Positions 45,576 to 55,327 of a stretch of 64,000 bases of DNA are shown piece by piece. The notes beneath the pieces were generated by a model. It worked only from the letters and a program-made list of their open reading frames with translations. It was not told the origin of the DNA and did not search any database. Location: NCBI RefSeq assembly GCF_004117915.1, contig NZ_RSTD01000003.1, positions 124,001-188,000 of the forward strand, read 5' to 3'. The stretch comes from Companilactobacillus metriopterae (GTDB lineage: Bacteria > Bacillota > Bacilli > Lactobacillales > Lactobacillaceae). Every line of letters begins with the position of its first letter. Within the stretch, counting starts at the first letter, position 1. Position numbers and translations under genes: made by a program.

Positions 45576-46472
45576 ATGACTGAAATTTTAAAGATTGAAA
45601 ATATAACAAAAAAATATGGATCAAACACGGTTTTAAAAAATATAAGTTTTACCAGTGAAAGTGGTGAAATCGTGGCTTTAATTGGAGAAAATGGAGCCGG
45701 TAAATCTACATTAATTAACATTATTAATAATTTAACTGAAAGATCTTCAGGAAAAGTAATGATATTTGGTAACACTTCAATTAAAGATAAGTCATTAAGA
45801 GAACGCATAGGGGTCATGCCACAGCAAGATATATCGCTAGAAAAAATTAAAGTTAAAGAAACGATTAATCTAGCTAGGTCATATTATAAAAATCCTGTGG
45901 ATTATAAAGAATTAATATCTCTTTCTAATCTTAAGTCTAAAGAAAATGAATTAGTAACAGATTTATCAGGAGGTCAAAAACGATTATTATCGTTTGCGGT
46001 TGCTTTAGCGGGTGATCCTGATTTGATTTTTTTGGACGAACCTACAAATGGCATGGACGTCATGAATCGTGAAAAATTTTGGAATACTGTATTAAAACTA
46101 AAAAATCAAGGTAAGACATTCTTCGTAACTAGTCATTACATAGAAGAGCTTCAAAATATAGCAACAAAAATCATGATTCTTCAAAATGAAAAGTTTGTAT
46201 TTCAAGGAACATTAGACGATTTACGTAAGGATCAGGAAAGTACACAGATACAGTTTGATTCGCAGGTTAATCTTGTTAATTTTAAAAAAATTGAATCAAT
46301 TAAAACTATTAAGCAAAACGGTCAACATTTCATCATCACAACGAATAACTTGATTGAATTTTTGAAAGATTTTCAAGTTTTTTATGATGAAATATCAAAT
46401 TTAAGCATTGAGCAAAATACATTGGAAACAATATTTAAAAATTTAAGTAAAGGGGGACAAGATAATGACTGA
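45576..46472 (+). CDS. ABC transporter ATP-binding protein of a two-component-linked exporter
   Basis: 298 residues. Walker A GENGAGKST near residue 38, Q-loop GVMPQQDISL, signature LSGGQKRL, Walker B LIFLDEPTNGMD, H-loop TSHYIEEL; a C-terminal extra domain (residues 220-298). DrrA-like. It heads the operon ABC ATPase, permease, histidine kinase, response regulator, resembling yvfRSTU of Bacillus. Its end overlaps the permease start by eight bases. The substrate may be an antimicrobial or lipid. Confidence 0.9.
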   Translation: MTEILKIENITKKYGSNTVLKNISFTSESGEIVALIGENGAGKSTLINIINNLTERSSGKVMIFGNTSIKDKSLRERIGVMPQQDISLEKIKVKETINLARSYYKNPVDYKELISLSNLKSKENELVTDLSGGQKRLLSFAVALAGDPDLIFLDEPTNGMDVMNREKFWNTVLKLKNQGKTFFVTSHYIEELQNIATKIMILQNEKFVFQGTLDDLRKDQESTQIQFDSQVNLVNFKKIESIKTIKQNGQHFIITTNNLIEFLKDFQVFYDEISNLSIEQNTLETIFKNLSKGGQDND

Positions 46473-47205
46473 TTTTATATATCAAACAAAAATCAATTTT
46501 TTACGATTAGCTTTGCGAAACAAGAGCTTTTTTATTTATGATGTAATTTTCCCAGCATTTTTCTATTTACTTTACACTAAGATATTACCTGTAAATCAAT
46601 CAGGTCCTCTAACCGAAGAATGGAACAAAGAATATTTAATTAGCATGTTGATATTTAGTGCAACCTTGATATCAATAACAACGTTTTCTAACTTTATCTT
46701 GAGCGACAAACAGAATAAATTTGAATTATTTGTAAAACTATCGCCTATTTCAAAAATTCAATATTATGCTTCAGTGATTGTGGTTTTAATTGCTATGAAG
46801 CTAATATCATTTTTATTGATAGGATTAGTTGGTGGTTTGGTGAATAGCATTCATATCTCAGCTGGTACATGGATTAATTTAATATTAGTGTTTGTAATAG
46901 GTACGATACCTTTTGATATTCTAGGTTTATTAATATCTCAGTCTGGTAATATAAATCTAGTTAATGTTTTGAACAATATTGGAGTATTTCTATTAGCTAT
47001 CCTTGGTGGGTTATGGTGGCCATTGAGGATGTTCCCTGAATGGCTTCAACATATAGGTAAATTAACTCCGGTATATCAACTTTCTAATATCATGAAATCA
47101 GTTGTATTAAATTCCAGCTTTCATGTCACAGATATTATAGGATTAAGTTGTTGGACAGTGGCATTTTTAGTAGCTATGTATTTGATAAATCTTAAAAAAG
47201 AGTGA
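46465..47205 (+). CDS. ABC-2 type permease
   Basis: 246 residues, six hydrophobic segments, with the ABC-2 feature LFVKLSPISKIQYYASVIVV after segment two and GGLWWPLRMFPEWLQHIGKLTPVYQL near the end. Membrane partner of the ATPase whose 3' end it overlaps. GGGGGAC precedes ATG 46465. The kinase gene begins six bases after its stop, so transport and signalling are co-produced. Confidence 0.9.
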   Translation: MTDFIYQTKINFLRLALRNKSFFIYDVIFPAFFYLLYTKILPVNQSGPLTEEWNKEYLISMLIFSATLISITTFSNFILSDKQNKFELFVKLSPISKIQYYASVIVVLIAMKLISFLLIGLVGGLVNSIHISAGTWINLILVFVIGTIPFDILGLLISQSGNINLVNVLNNIGVFLLAILGGLWWPLRMFPEWLQHIGKLTPVYQLSNIMKSVVLNSSFHVTDIIGLSCWTVAFLVAMYLINLKKE

Positions 47206-47211
47206 GAAAAT

Positions 47212-48339
47212 ATGAAATCATTCCTTCAAAAATATGTTTTATTTCCTAAAAGATTAGGATTGGCACCTTATTTCTGGCTTGTGTGGCTTATATTTATGGT
47301 GGCTAATTTGATACCTTTTGATACGTTATCTAAAAAAATACAAATAGTGTTAATATTTGTATTTTTAGTTATTTATCGAAATACCTTTGCAGATCGTAAG
47401 AATTTTTTGCCATATGTAATTACTCAGATTATTTTGGGTTTTATATTTACTGCATTATTTAGAAATCCTTATATATTTGTGTATTGTGCCTGGGTGATTG
47501 GGAGTTTTAGGATTAGTGAGCAGTATTTTAGAAGATTAGTTACTGGATATTATACAGTCGCAGCAATTGGTATTGCTTGCTACATTTATCAGATTAAATC
47601 TGATTTATTCTCTAGTGCTTACTATATTTCAGAAATGATATTTATATTAATATTTGTTTTTGCATCACCAATTGTAGCCAGATCTCTGACTAATGCATAT
47701 ACTAAAAGTGCTCAAACATCAGCTGATTACGAGCGACTACTACAAGTAGTCAAGATGGATGAACGTGAGAGAATATCGCAAGATCTTCATGACCAAGTAG
47801 GTCAGGTTATGTCAGCGATAACTTTGAAATCAGAATTGGCACAAAAGTTAATAAAAAAAGAGAATTATGCTAAAGCTAATGATCAAATGATAGAAATTGA
47901 AAAATTATCTCGGGACAACCTTAATCTAATTAGAGAAATAGTAACCGATCTTCGCAAGGAAACTATATCAGAAGTTATTTTAAAAGAGAGTAATCTCTTA
48001 AGAGACTCTAATATTATTCTAGAAACCACTAATGAAAAAGCAGCCAATACTTGGCCTACTGATATTCAAAATATTTTTGCAGCAACAATAAAAGAAGCTA
48101 CTACCAATATTATTAGGTACTCTAAAGCACTGCATGTTCATATTAACTTTGATGAAAATAATGATTTTGTAACCATGACCATAACAGATGACGGAGTTGG
48201 ATTTAGTGAAGCTGACGTTCGAGAGAATTCTTTCGGATTAGATGGTATGAAGAAGCGATTTAATATACCAAATGGAAAAATAACTATTAACTCGGATGAC
48301 GGTACAACAATTACTGCTCAACTTCCAAAGGAGAAATAA
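47212..48339 (+). CDS. DesK/NarX-type sensor histidine kinase
   Basis: 375 residues. Five to six membrane segments in residues 15-165 form the sensor, followed by a helical linker. The HisKA_3 phosphoacceptor box ERERISQDLHDQVGQVMSAI has its His near residue 193, and the ATPase region ends in MTITDDGVGFSEADV. This short-loop kinase class senses the membrane, and it is co-encoded with an ABC exporter. The response regulator starts one base after its stop. Confidence 0.92.
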   Translation: MKSFLQKYVLFPKRLGLAPYFWLVWLIFMVANLIPFDTLSKKIQIVLIFVFLVIYRNTFADRKNFLPYVITQIILGFIFTALFRNPYIFVYCAWVIGSFRISEQYFRRLVTGYYTVAAIGIACYIYQIKSDLFSSAYYISEMIFILIFVFASPIVARSLTNAYTKSAQTSADYERLLQVVKMDERERISQDLHDQVGQVMSAITLKSELAQKLIKKENYAKANDQMIEIEKLSRDNLNLIREIVTDLRKETISEVILKESNLLRDSNIILETTNEKAANTWPTDIQNIFAATIKEATTNIIRYSKALHVHINFDENNDFVTMTITDDGVGFSEADVRENSFGLDGMKKRFNIPNGKITINSDDGTTITAQLPKEK

Positions 48340-48340
48340 T

Positions 48341-48940
48341 ATGGTATCAATATATTTAGCTGAGGATCAAGAAATACTAATTTCAGCGTTATCAGAAATT
48401 TTGTCATTGGAAGATGATTTTCAAGTGATCGGAACCGCTACAGACGGTGAAAAAGCTCTTGAAGAAATTCGACAATTGAAACCTGATCTAGCAATATTAG
48501 ATATCGAAATGCCTAAGATGACAGGGCTTGAAGTGGCAGAACAAATCAAAGATTTAGATACAAAAGTAGTTATTCTTACTGTTTTTGCACAGAAGAATTA
48601 CTTCCAAAAAGCTGTAAATGCTGAAGTAAATGGATATTTGTTGAAAGATAGTAAAACTGATTATTTAATCGATGCTATTCATAATATTATGAAAGGAGAT
48701 ACAATATATTCTCCTGATTTGGTAAAATCAGTATTAACAGCTGAAGAAAATCCATTTAATGAACGTGAGACAGAGATAATAAAGATGATTAGTGATGGTT
48801 CAAAAACTGCTGATATTGCCAACACATTATTTTTATCAGAAGGAACAGTTCGTAATTATATCTCTTCAATACTTAGTAAAACTGGTTCTAGTTCACGTAT
48901 TGAGGCGATTAATGTTGCTAATGATCATGGTTGGATTTAA
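48341..48940 (+). CDS. NarL/LuxR-type response regulator
   Basis: 199 residues from ATG 48341 (AAGGAGAAATA). Receiver domain with the phosphorylated Asp in LAILDIEMPKMTG near residue 53, then the LuxR-type helix-turn-helix NERETEIIKMISDGSKTADIANTLFLSEGTVRNYISSILSKTGS (about 144-187). Pairs with the kinase immediately upstream; the ABC operon itself is the likely target, as in yvfRSTU-like systems. Confidence 0.93.
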   Translation: MVSIYLAEDQEILISALSEILSLEDDFQVIGTATDGEKALEEIRQLKPDLAILDIEMPKMTGLEVAEQIKDLDTKVVILTVFAQKNYFQKAVNAEVNGYLLKDSKTDYLIDAIHNIMKGDTIYSPDLVKSVLTAEENPFNERETEIIKMISDGSKTADIANTLFLSEGTVRNYISSILSKTGSSSRIEAINVANDHGWI

Positions 48941-48955
48941 TTTAAGGAGATAATT

Positions 48956-49708
48956 ATGACGAAAGTTAGTGCTGATTTAACTACAGATTCTACTCATATT
49001 AAAGTAGAAGAATTACCTGTTGAAATTACTATAAGTTCTGCGGATTCTACAGAAGAAAGTATTTTCAAGATTGCTCTGAATAAACACAAGATAGTTGATG
49101 CATCAGCTGCTACAATTGCAGAAGATTATGATGAATTAATTCAAATCACAGCAAATCCAGATTTTGAAGTGGACTATTTGGCTCGTAGTTTGAACAATGA
49201 ATTGATAGAACTGGGAGCAAAAATACCTCTTGAAGAACAACCTGTTCCTACTAATATGAAAAAAACTGCAGTTGAGTATGTCAAAGTAATCTTTTTAGTT
49301 CTATCAAGATTTGGCTATCAGTTTGCTCCAGTTAAAAAAGCTCCTGCTAAAAAATTACATCGTTGGAACAAAGAGGTTAGTACTATTCCTTTCTATGTGG
49401 ATGCTTTCGATAGTAAGGCAACGGTTTACTGGCAAAAGAGAAATGAAATGCTCATCAAGAAGGGTGCAACTCTAAAAACAGATGTTCCACTTAATAAAGA
49501 TGGTTCAGTAGGATTTGCTGCACGTTTCACAGAACAACTGCGAACAGAGCAAGCTGATAAGATTAAAGATGGCAAAACTACCGAAGATATTATTTTAAAG
49601 AGTGTCAATGAAGTAGGTAATTTTCTATACTACGCAGGGACAAATAGTTGGTTAGTTTTGAAAGATGCAGATGGTAAAACCATTGATGAATATACTGAAG
49701 TAAAATAA
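48956..49708 (+). CDS. Hypothetical protein
   Basis: 250 residues, soluble, acidic, not recognised with confidence. The last third (KKGATLKTDVPLNKDGSVG ... NFLYYAGTNSWLVLKDADGKTIDEY) weakly recalls DUF4357-type modules, which end in WKD-DGKTL-E. The middle has a basic tract VKKAPAKKLHRWNKEV. It follows the response regulator by 15 bases with AAGGAG before ATG 48956 and may belong to the same transcript, ending at a bidirectional terminator. Confidence 0.7.
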   Translation: MTKVSADLTTDSTHIKVEELPVEITISSADSTEESIFKIALNKHKIVDASAATIAEDYDELIQITANPDFEVDYLARSLNNELIELGAKIPLEEQPVPTNMKKTAVEYVKVIFLVLSRFGYQFAPVKKAPAKKLHRWNKEVSTIPFYVDAFDSKATVYWQKRNEMLIKKGATLKTDVPLNKDGSVGFAARFTEQLRTEQADKIKDGKTTEDIILKSVNEVGNFLYYAGTNSWLVLKDADGKTIDEYTEVK

Positions 49709-49738
49709 AAAATCATGACATTATGTCATGATTTTTTT
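49706..49738. terminator. Bidirectional terminator
   Basis: AAAAATCATGACA / TGTCATGATTTTT stem with a short loop between two convergent genes. Confidence 0.88.
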
Positions 49739-49739
49739 G

Positions 49740-50534
49740 TTAGAACATTGTAGGAACTAATCCACCTTCAACACGGATGGCTTCACCAGAGAATGATGAT
49801 GAGCTTGGACTTGATACGAATGCGGCAAGTCTACCAACTTCAGATGGTTTGATTAGTCTTTGTATTTGAGAACGTGATCTTTCAGTTTTCATGAAATGAT
49901 CACCCCAGTCTTTTTCAGGGATGTCAGTATCTTGATACATATCTTTAAGCATTTGTTCAACACCTTCAGTACGTGTTGGTCCAGGTAAGATAGTATTCAC
50001 AGTGACGTGTGTACCAACGGTTAGTTGTGATAGGTTTTGGGCTAGAGATAGGTTCATAGCTTTTGACATACTATATGGAGCCATGCCACCAGAAGGCATA
50101 ATTGCTTCCTCACTAGCAATAAAGATAATACGACCGAAATCTTGATCTAGCATGTTTTTAAGATAGTGTTTTGCCAAGGCATTACCAGATAAAACATTGA
50201 TATCAAAATATTTCTTCCAGTCTTCGTCTTCTAATGACCAGTAATCAACTTGATCAAAAATACCCATGTTGTTAACTAATATATCTATTTTAGGAAAAGT
50301 TTCAAATAATTTTTCTTGATCAGACTTCTTTGATAAATCAGCAGCTACTCCTTTTGGAGTAGTATTTGGAAATTCTTTCTTTAATTCATTTACTACAGCA
50401 TCAACACCTGATTGGCTGCGTCCATTAATGACTACATTTACACCCTCTCGTGCTAACTCTGTAGCGATAGCTTTACCAATACCCTTTGTAGATCCAGTTA
50501 TAAGTGCTGTTTTATTCTCTAAGTATAAGTCCAT
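49740..50534 (-). CDS. Short-chain dehydrogenase/reductase
   Basis: 264 residues from ATG 50534 (GAGG seven bases upstream). Nucleotide-binding ALITGSTKGIGKAIATELA, structural NNMGIF, and the catalytic serine/YxxxK region IASEEAIMPSGGMAPYSMSKAMNLS (Tyr and Lys near 155-159). Classical SDR of unknown substrate using NAD(P). Monocistronic. The C-terminal SSFSGEAIRVEGGLVPTMF is typical. Confidence 0.92.
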   Translation of the reverse strand: MDLYLENKTALITGSTKGIGKAIATELAREGVNVVINGRSQSGVDAVVNELKKEFPNTTPKGVAADLSKKSDQEKLFETFPKIDILVNNMGIFDQVDYWSLEDEDWKKYFDINVLSGNALAKHYLKNMLDQDFGRIIFIASEEAIMPSGGMAPYSMSKAMNLSLAQNLSQLTVGTHVTVNTILPGPTRTEGVEQMLKDMYQDTDIPEKDWGDHFMKTERSRSQIQRLIKPSEVGRLAAFVSSPSSSSFSGEAIRVEGGLVPTMF

Positions 50535-50621
50535 GTTCACACCTCAAATAGTTATTTTGTCTCAAATATATACCCAATTACATTTAAATTAAAGTAGGTA
50601 CTTTGAAGTGCCCATGAGTTA

Positions 50622-51113
50622 CTATTTTAATTTAGCTTCGACCATGTCAGTTCCAACTGTTATAGCTGATGAATCGGCTAAATCTAAATTAGTAAGTTCC
50701 TTAACATCATCCATATTGGTAATAAGCATCATACACGTGCTATCTTTTTGTGAATCCTTCAATTTTTGAAGATCAATTTCAGCAATTAATTGATCTTGTT
50801 TAATTTTTTCACCTTCTTGAACCAGTATGTTGAAAGGTACACCATTAAGTTCAACAGTATCAATTCCCAAGTGAATTAAAATTTGTAAACCATTCTTTTC
50901 ACTGATTGTAATAGCGTGTTTAGTAGGGAAGACACTTGCCACAGTTCCTGATACGGGAGCATATATTTTTCCGTTACTAGGCAAGATTGCAAATCCATCA
51001 CCCATCATTTTGCTAGAAAATACCTTATCAGGTACTTTTTCAATTGGAACGTATTTTCCTTCTGCAATAGTTGTAACAGTAATATCTTTAATTTTTTTAC
51101 TAAAAAGACCCAT
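50622..51113 (-). CDS. PTS glucose-type IIA component (Crr-like)
   Basis: 163 residues from ATG 51113 (AAAGGAG nine bases upstream). Single IIA domain with GDGFAILPSNGKIYAPVSGTVASVFPTKHAI and the phosphorylated His in ILIHLGIDTVELNG near residue 90. Transfers phosphate from HPr to a IIBC partner encoded elsewhere, and may regulate carbon uptake. It is related to the IIA part of the beta-glucoside transporter at 7338. Divergent from an MFS exporter. Confidence 0.9.
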   Translation of the reverse strand: MGLFSKKIKDITVTTIAEGKYVPIEKVPDKVFSSKMMGDGFAILPSNGKIYAPVSGTVASVFPTKHAITISEKNGLQILIHLGIDTVELNGVPFNILVQEGEKIKQDQLIAEIDLQKLKDSQKDSTCMMLITNMDDVKELTNLDLADSSAITVGTDMVEAKLK

Positions 51114-51300
51114 GATTATGTTCTCCTTTATTATCACTCTGAGTTATAATTCTCAACACTATATCGATGTTTACTACATAATGCGATTCTTCAAGTTAAA
51201 TTACAATAAGAATAATAAATTTTTTTATACTAAACAAAATTTGATTTCTGACCTAGTTTTAACCGATAATAAAGTCATACTGTTTGGAAAGGTTATACAT

Positions 51301-52686
51301 ATGAAAGAAAACGAAAAAGTCTCCAAAAAAGATCTCGTTTCAATATTTTCAGTGGCTTTAGTAGCATTTTTGAGTATTTTAACTGAGACATCTATGAATG
51401 TAACTTTTCCAACGCTGATGAAATCGATGAATGTTTCTCTCAATTTAGTTCAATGGATAACGACAGGATACTTGTTGACGGTTGCTATTTTGATGATTAT
51501 TTCAGCCTATTTAAAACAACGTTTTAAAAGCAAAACGTTATTTATTGCCGCTACAATATTTTTTGTCGTTGGTGATTTAATTTGTATTTTTTCTCCAAAT
51601 TTTCCAATTCTTTTATTTGGTAGAATAATTCAAGCATTTTCAGCTGGAATATCTATTCCATTGATGTACAACATTATTTTAGAAAATGTCCCTATTTCAA
51701 AACTTGGCTTTTATATAGGAATAGCCGCTTTAGTTATTATGATTGCTCCTGCAACGGGTCCTACTTATGGTGGATTGATGGTTTCATTGGCAGATTGGCG
51801 AATGATATTCTGGTCAACACTACCAGTGATTTTCATCTTAATGTTCATCGGAATAAAAACAATTCATCAAGTTTCACCAATAAAGAAGACTAGGTTTGAA
51901 TTAAAACAATTTGTATTACTAGCGGCAGGGCTAGTTTTGACAATGTTAGGATTTAGTAATTTATCTATTTCAGGTGTTGGTAGCTGGCAATTTTTAGGAA
52001 CTATATTGGCAGCTATTATCGCGTTTGCTCTATACTATGTTGTTTCGCAACGCAGTGATAATCAATTGATCAATATTAAAGTTTTCAAAAATCCAATGTT
52101 CAAATACAGTTTTTTAGCTTATGTTATTTTACAATTTTGTAATTTAGCAACGAATTTCTCACTACCTAATTATGCTCAGATAGTTGTTGGTGCTAGTTCA
52201 TTAATAGGTGGATTGGTGCTATTACCTGGTTCTCTGTTAACTGCAATAAGTCAGCCATGGTTCGGTCATCTACTAGATCGCTACGGTGCAAAAATACCGA
52301 TAATTAGTGGAAGTATCTTGGTTACAATATCGGCAATTGGATTCACTGTTTTTGGATTGAATCTTACAGTTGCAATGATAATAATATTTTATACAGTATT
52401 TAGTTTTGGTCGTTCAATGGCATTTGGTAATTCGTTAACTTATGGGTTAAAGAGTGTCCCAAGAGAATTAACTCCAGATGCCAATGCGATTTTTAATACT
52501 GGTCAACAATTTGCAGGTTCATTAGGTACCACAGTTATGGCAGCTTTTATGTCATCTGATAAATCTGCAGGAGTTTCTTATGCGACTGCAACTGCAGTCG
52601 GATCTCATCGTGGATTTGTATTCATATTAATATTGAGTTTGATTAATTTTGTATTATATTACCAAGCATTCAAAAAAAGAGCTTAG
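51301..52686 (+). CDS. MFS multidrug exporter, DHA2-like
   Basis: 461 residues from ATG 51301 with GGAAAGG eight bases upstream; frames extending further left run into the divergent gene. About 14 membrane segments. DHA2 signatures: LTETSMNVTFPTLMKSMNVSLNLVQWITTGYLLTVAILMIISAY in segments 1-2 and GPTYGGLMVSLADWRMIFW in segment 5. Probable proton-driven efflux of drugs or toxic compounds; substrate not assignable. Followed after 25 bases by another MFS gene. Confidence 0.9.
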   Translation: MKENEKVSKKDLVSIFSVALVAFLSILTETSMNVTFPTLMKSMNVSLNLVQWITTGYLLTVAILMIISAYLKQRFKSKTLFIAATIFFVVGDLICIFSPNFPILLFGRIIQAFSAGISIPLMYNIILENVPISKLGFYIGIAALVIMIAPATGPTYGGLMVSLADWRMIFWSTLPVIFILMFIGIKTIHQVSPIKKTRFELKQFVLLAAGLVLTMLGFSNLSISGVGSWQFLGTILAAIIAFALYYVVSQRSDNQLINIKVFKNPMFKYSFLAYVILQFCNLATNFSLPNYAQIVVGASSLIGGLVLLPGSLLTAISQPWFGHLLDRYGAKIPIISGSILVTISAIGFTVFGLNLTVAMIIIFYTVFSFGRSMAFGNSLTYGLKSVPRELTPDANAIFNTGQQFAGSLGTTVMAAFMSSDKSAGVSYATATAVGSHRGFVFILILSLINFVLYYQAFKKRA

Positions 52687-52711
52687 TTAATTTCAACAAG
52701 GGGGTGTGATG

Positions 52712-53875
52712 ATGTCAATAAAATATCAGAAAACCTTCTTTTTGTTTGCTAATTTTCTTTACAACCTATCCAGAGTTTTGCCACATGCAATATTATCAAT
52801 TATCTTGCTATCTAAGGGATTTTCGATAGGACAAATATCGATTATTCAGAGTTTTTTCATGATTGCGGGTATATTGTTGGAAATTCCTTCTGGCATTTTG
52901 TCGGATATAATTTCGGAGAAATATATTTACCAAATTTCTCTGGTTTTTATTACAGCTTCTTACATGATTGTTATAGTTAGCTCTTCTTTTTGGTTAATGT
53001 GTTTTTCATGGTTCTTATATGGTGTTTCTAGTGCGGGAATGACAGGATCTTTGGACTCGTATTTTATAAAAGATGCACTGGATAATGACCAAGGTATTAA
53101 GAAGTTTAATATCCAAAATAACTATTCTTTGCTACTTAGTTCTCTATTGGGTGGGGGTATAGGTGCAAGTATTTATGGATTAATTCATATCAATATCTAT
53201 ATTTTATCTATTTTAGGATTTATAATTTCATTTGTACTTATTCAAGTAACAATTCCATTTAAAAGAGTGGAGAAAATAAAAAGAATAAGTGTTAAAGAAT
53301 TATTTGAAAATATCAGAGGCTTATTGAAAGATGAGAAAACAAAGAATTTAGTCATATTGATAAGCTCTTATCAAATAATCGCTCAGGTATTTTTTCAGTA
53401 CTGGCAATTTATACTAATTCAAAAAGATATATCAGCTAAATATTTTGGGTTAGTGTATGTTCTTTTTCAATTTACTGCTCTAATAAGTAATTGGTTTTTC
53501 TCGGTAATTAATGTTTCAAAACGAAATTATATTTTCTCAATAATTTTAATTTCAGTATTATTTATATCGGGACTGTTAGTAACTAATTCTTACTTAGTGA
53601 TTTTACTTCTACTAATATTTGAACTACCGTTCAACTTATACATAAGTCAACTAAACATGGAACTTCAGAATACTGTTGGTTCGGAAGGATTATCAACTAG
53701 TATTTCTGTTATGGAATTTACATCAACAATAGTTGCAACTTCCACTTTATGGTTGATTGCCATATTGGTTTCAAAAAATAATCTGTTTTTAGTCTTAGGA
53801 AGTGTGGTAATAATCTTTTTAGTTGTGTCATTAATAGTTATTTTTAATCGTAAAAAAATAAAAGATATAAATTAA
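52712..53875 (+). CDS. MFS transporter
   Basis: 387 residues, started at ATG 52712 for best spacing from an AAGGGGG site (ATG 52709 and GTG 52706 are alternatives). About 12 membrane segments, with EIPSGILSDIISEKYIYQISLVF as the MFS loop 2-3 motif. Similar proteins in streptococci and lactobacilli are annotated as macrolide or unknown effluxers. Probably cotranscribed with the DHA2-like exporter. Substrate unknown. Confidence 0.85.
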   Translation: MSIKYQKTFFLFANFLYNLSRVLPHAILSIILLSKGFSIGQISIIQSFFMIAGILLEIPSGILSDIISEKYIYQISLVFITASYMIVIVSSSFWLMCFSWFLYGVSSAGMTGSLDSYFIKDALDNDQGIKKFNIQNNYSLLLSSLLGGGIGASIYGLIHINIYILSILGFIISFVLIQVTIPFKRVEKIKRISVKELFENIRGLLKDEKTKNLVILISSYQIIAQVFFQYWQFILIQKDISAKYFGLVYVLFQFTALISNWFFSVINVSKRNYIFSIILISVLFISGLLVTNSYLVILLLLIFELPFNLYISQLNMELQNTVGSEGLSTSISVMEFTSTIVATSTLWLIAILVSKNNLFLVLGSVVIIFLVVSLIVIFNRKKIKDIN

Positions 53876-53907
53876 AAAACCTCAGACATTGTCTGAGGGT
53901 TTTTTTA
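53874..53907. terminator. Bidirectional terminator
   Basis: AAAAAACCTCAGACA / TGTCTGAGGGTTTTTTT hairpin between convergent genes. Confidence 0.88.
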
Positions 53908-55230
53908 GATTAGATATTCTAAATCGCTGGCTGATGTTGGATAAGCCATAACTTGATTTAGGATATCATTTATTGGAGTTTTTGAGTTAATAAATGTTGT
54001 AAATAAATTGATGAATTCACTACTATCAGAGCTTAAAATTGAAGCTCCAACTATTTGATTTTTATTGTTTATAACTGTTTTTATTTTAGCAACGGGGTCG
54101 TTACTTCTATGATAAGTAAACCAATTAGTAGTATCTAAATCTTTAACAGTCATTGAACTATCTTTTTGAGCTTCTTCCACGGGAACTCCAATTTGAGCTA
54201 ACTCCGGTCCACCGTACACGACTGTGGGAATTACCGGATATTGTATAGCAGCTGTGTTTTTGCCAAGGAGATAGTCTGTAACGTATCTTGCTTCAAATCC
54301 AGAAACAGGTGTAAGTTTTGGTTGTTTCTTAGCCAACACATCCCCAATTGCAAATATAATTGGGTTCGATGTTTGAAGAAATTCATTTGTTTGAATTCCA
54401 TGACGGTCATAAGTGACATTTGCCGTTTCTAAATCTAAGTTCTCAGTATTAGGAATTCTACCTGTAGCATCAAAAATTAAATCACTATTTAACTCAAAAT
54501 TGTCAGCATGCAAAGTATATTTAGAATCATCTTGAGTGATCTCTTGAGTGTTTATATTGAAATGAAATTCAATATTGCGTTTTTTCATTTGTTCCATCAT
54601 GGATGAAACCATATCTGGATCGAATGCTTTTAGAGGTTTGTCATTATGATGGACAATGTGAACCCTTGCTCCCGTTGAACTAGCTATAACAGCTAATTCA
54701 AAACTGATATATCCAGCACCTATAAAAGTAATCTCCTTTGGCATTTCATCCAGAGCCAAGAAATCAGCACTATCTAATAAATATTGATTACCTGAAATAT
54801 TTAAGCTGTGTGATCTTTGACCAGTAGCAATAATAAAATTATTTGCAGAGAGTATTTCATCATTTATATCGATCTCATTGTCAGAGATGAACTTAGGATT
54901 ACCTACGATAGTTTTAATATCCATATTATCTAGAGATTTTCGACTACTTTCAGATACAGGATCTGTAAAAGTACGTTTAAATGCTTGAATTTCTTTCCAA
55001 TTTACAAATGGTGTATTTTCGAATCCTTTTCCCTGTAATTGTTCAATTTTATCACGAGCTTGGACACCACTGAGTAATACTTTTTTAGGATCACAACCAC
55101 GGTTAGGACATGTTCCACCCCAGAGGTCATTTTCAATAACGGCGACACTTTTTCCAGCTTGCTTTATGGAGCTGGCAGCTGCCATCCCACCAGGACCGGC
55201 ACCGATAATAATCACATCATATTTATCCAT
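53905..55230 (-). CDS. Pyridine nucleotide-disulfide oxidoreductase (glutathione reductase-like)
   Basis: 441 residues. FAD site IIGAGPGGMAAASSIKQAG, redox disulfide GGTCPNRGCDPKK (cysteines four apart, near residues 41 and 46), NAD(P) site FIGAGYISFELAVIASSTGA and FAD-binding AIGDVLAKKQPKLTPVSG, with the C-terminal dimer domain. The usual His-Pro-E at the end is not clear here, so reduction of glutathione itself is uncertain; a coenzyme A or other thiol disulfide is possible. Divergent from a flavoprotein reductase gene. Confidence 0.88.
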   Translation of the reverse strand: MDKYDVIIIGAGPGGMAAASSIKQAGKSVAVIENDLWGGTCPNRGCDPKKVLLSGVQARDKIEQLQGKGFENTPFVNWKEIQAFKRTFTDPVSESSRKSLDNMDIKTIVGNPKFISDNEIDINDEILSANNFIIATGQRSHSLNISGNQYLLDSADFLALDEMPKEITFIGAGYISFELAVIASSTGARVHIVHHNDKPLKAFDPDMVSSMMEQMKKRNIEFHFNINTQEITQDDSKYTLHADNFELNSDLIFDATGRIPNTENLDLETANVTYDRHGIQTNEFLQTSNPIIFAIGDVLAKKQPKLTPVSGFEARYVTDYLLGKNTAAIQYPVIPTVVYGGPELAQIGVPVEEAQKDSSMTVKDLDTTNWFTYHRSNDPVAKIKTVINNKNQIVGASILSSDSSEFINLFTTFINSKTPINDILNQVMAYPTSASDLEYLI

Positions 55231-55327
55231 TAGAAACCTCCTACAAAAATCAATATATCTATATTATAACTACAAGCGATGGAATATACTGTTATTAAAT
55301 ACTTACATAAAAAGGCAGGATAAATTT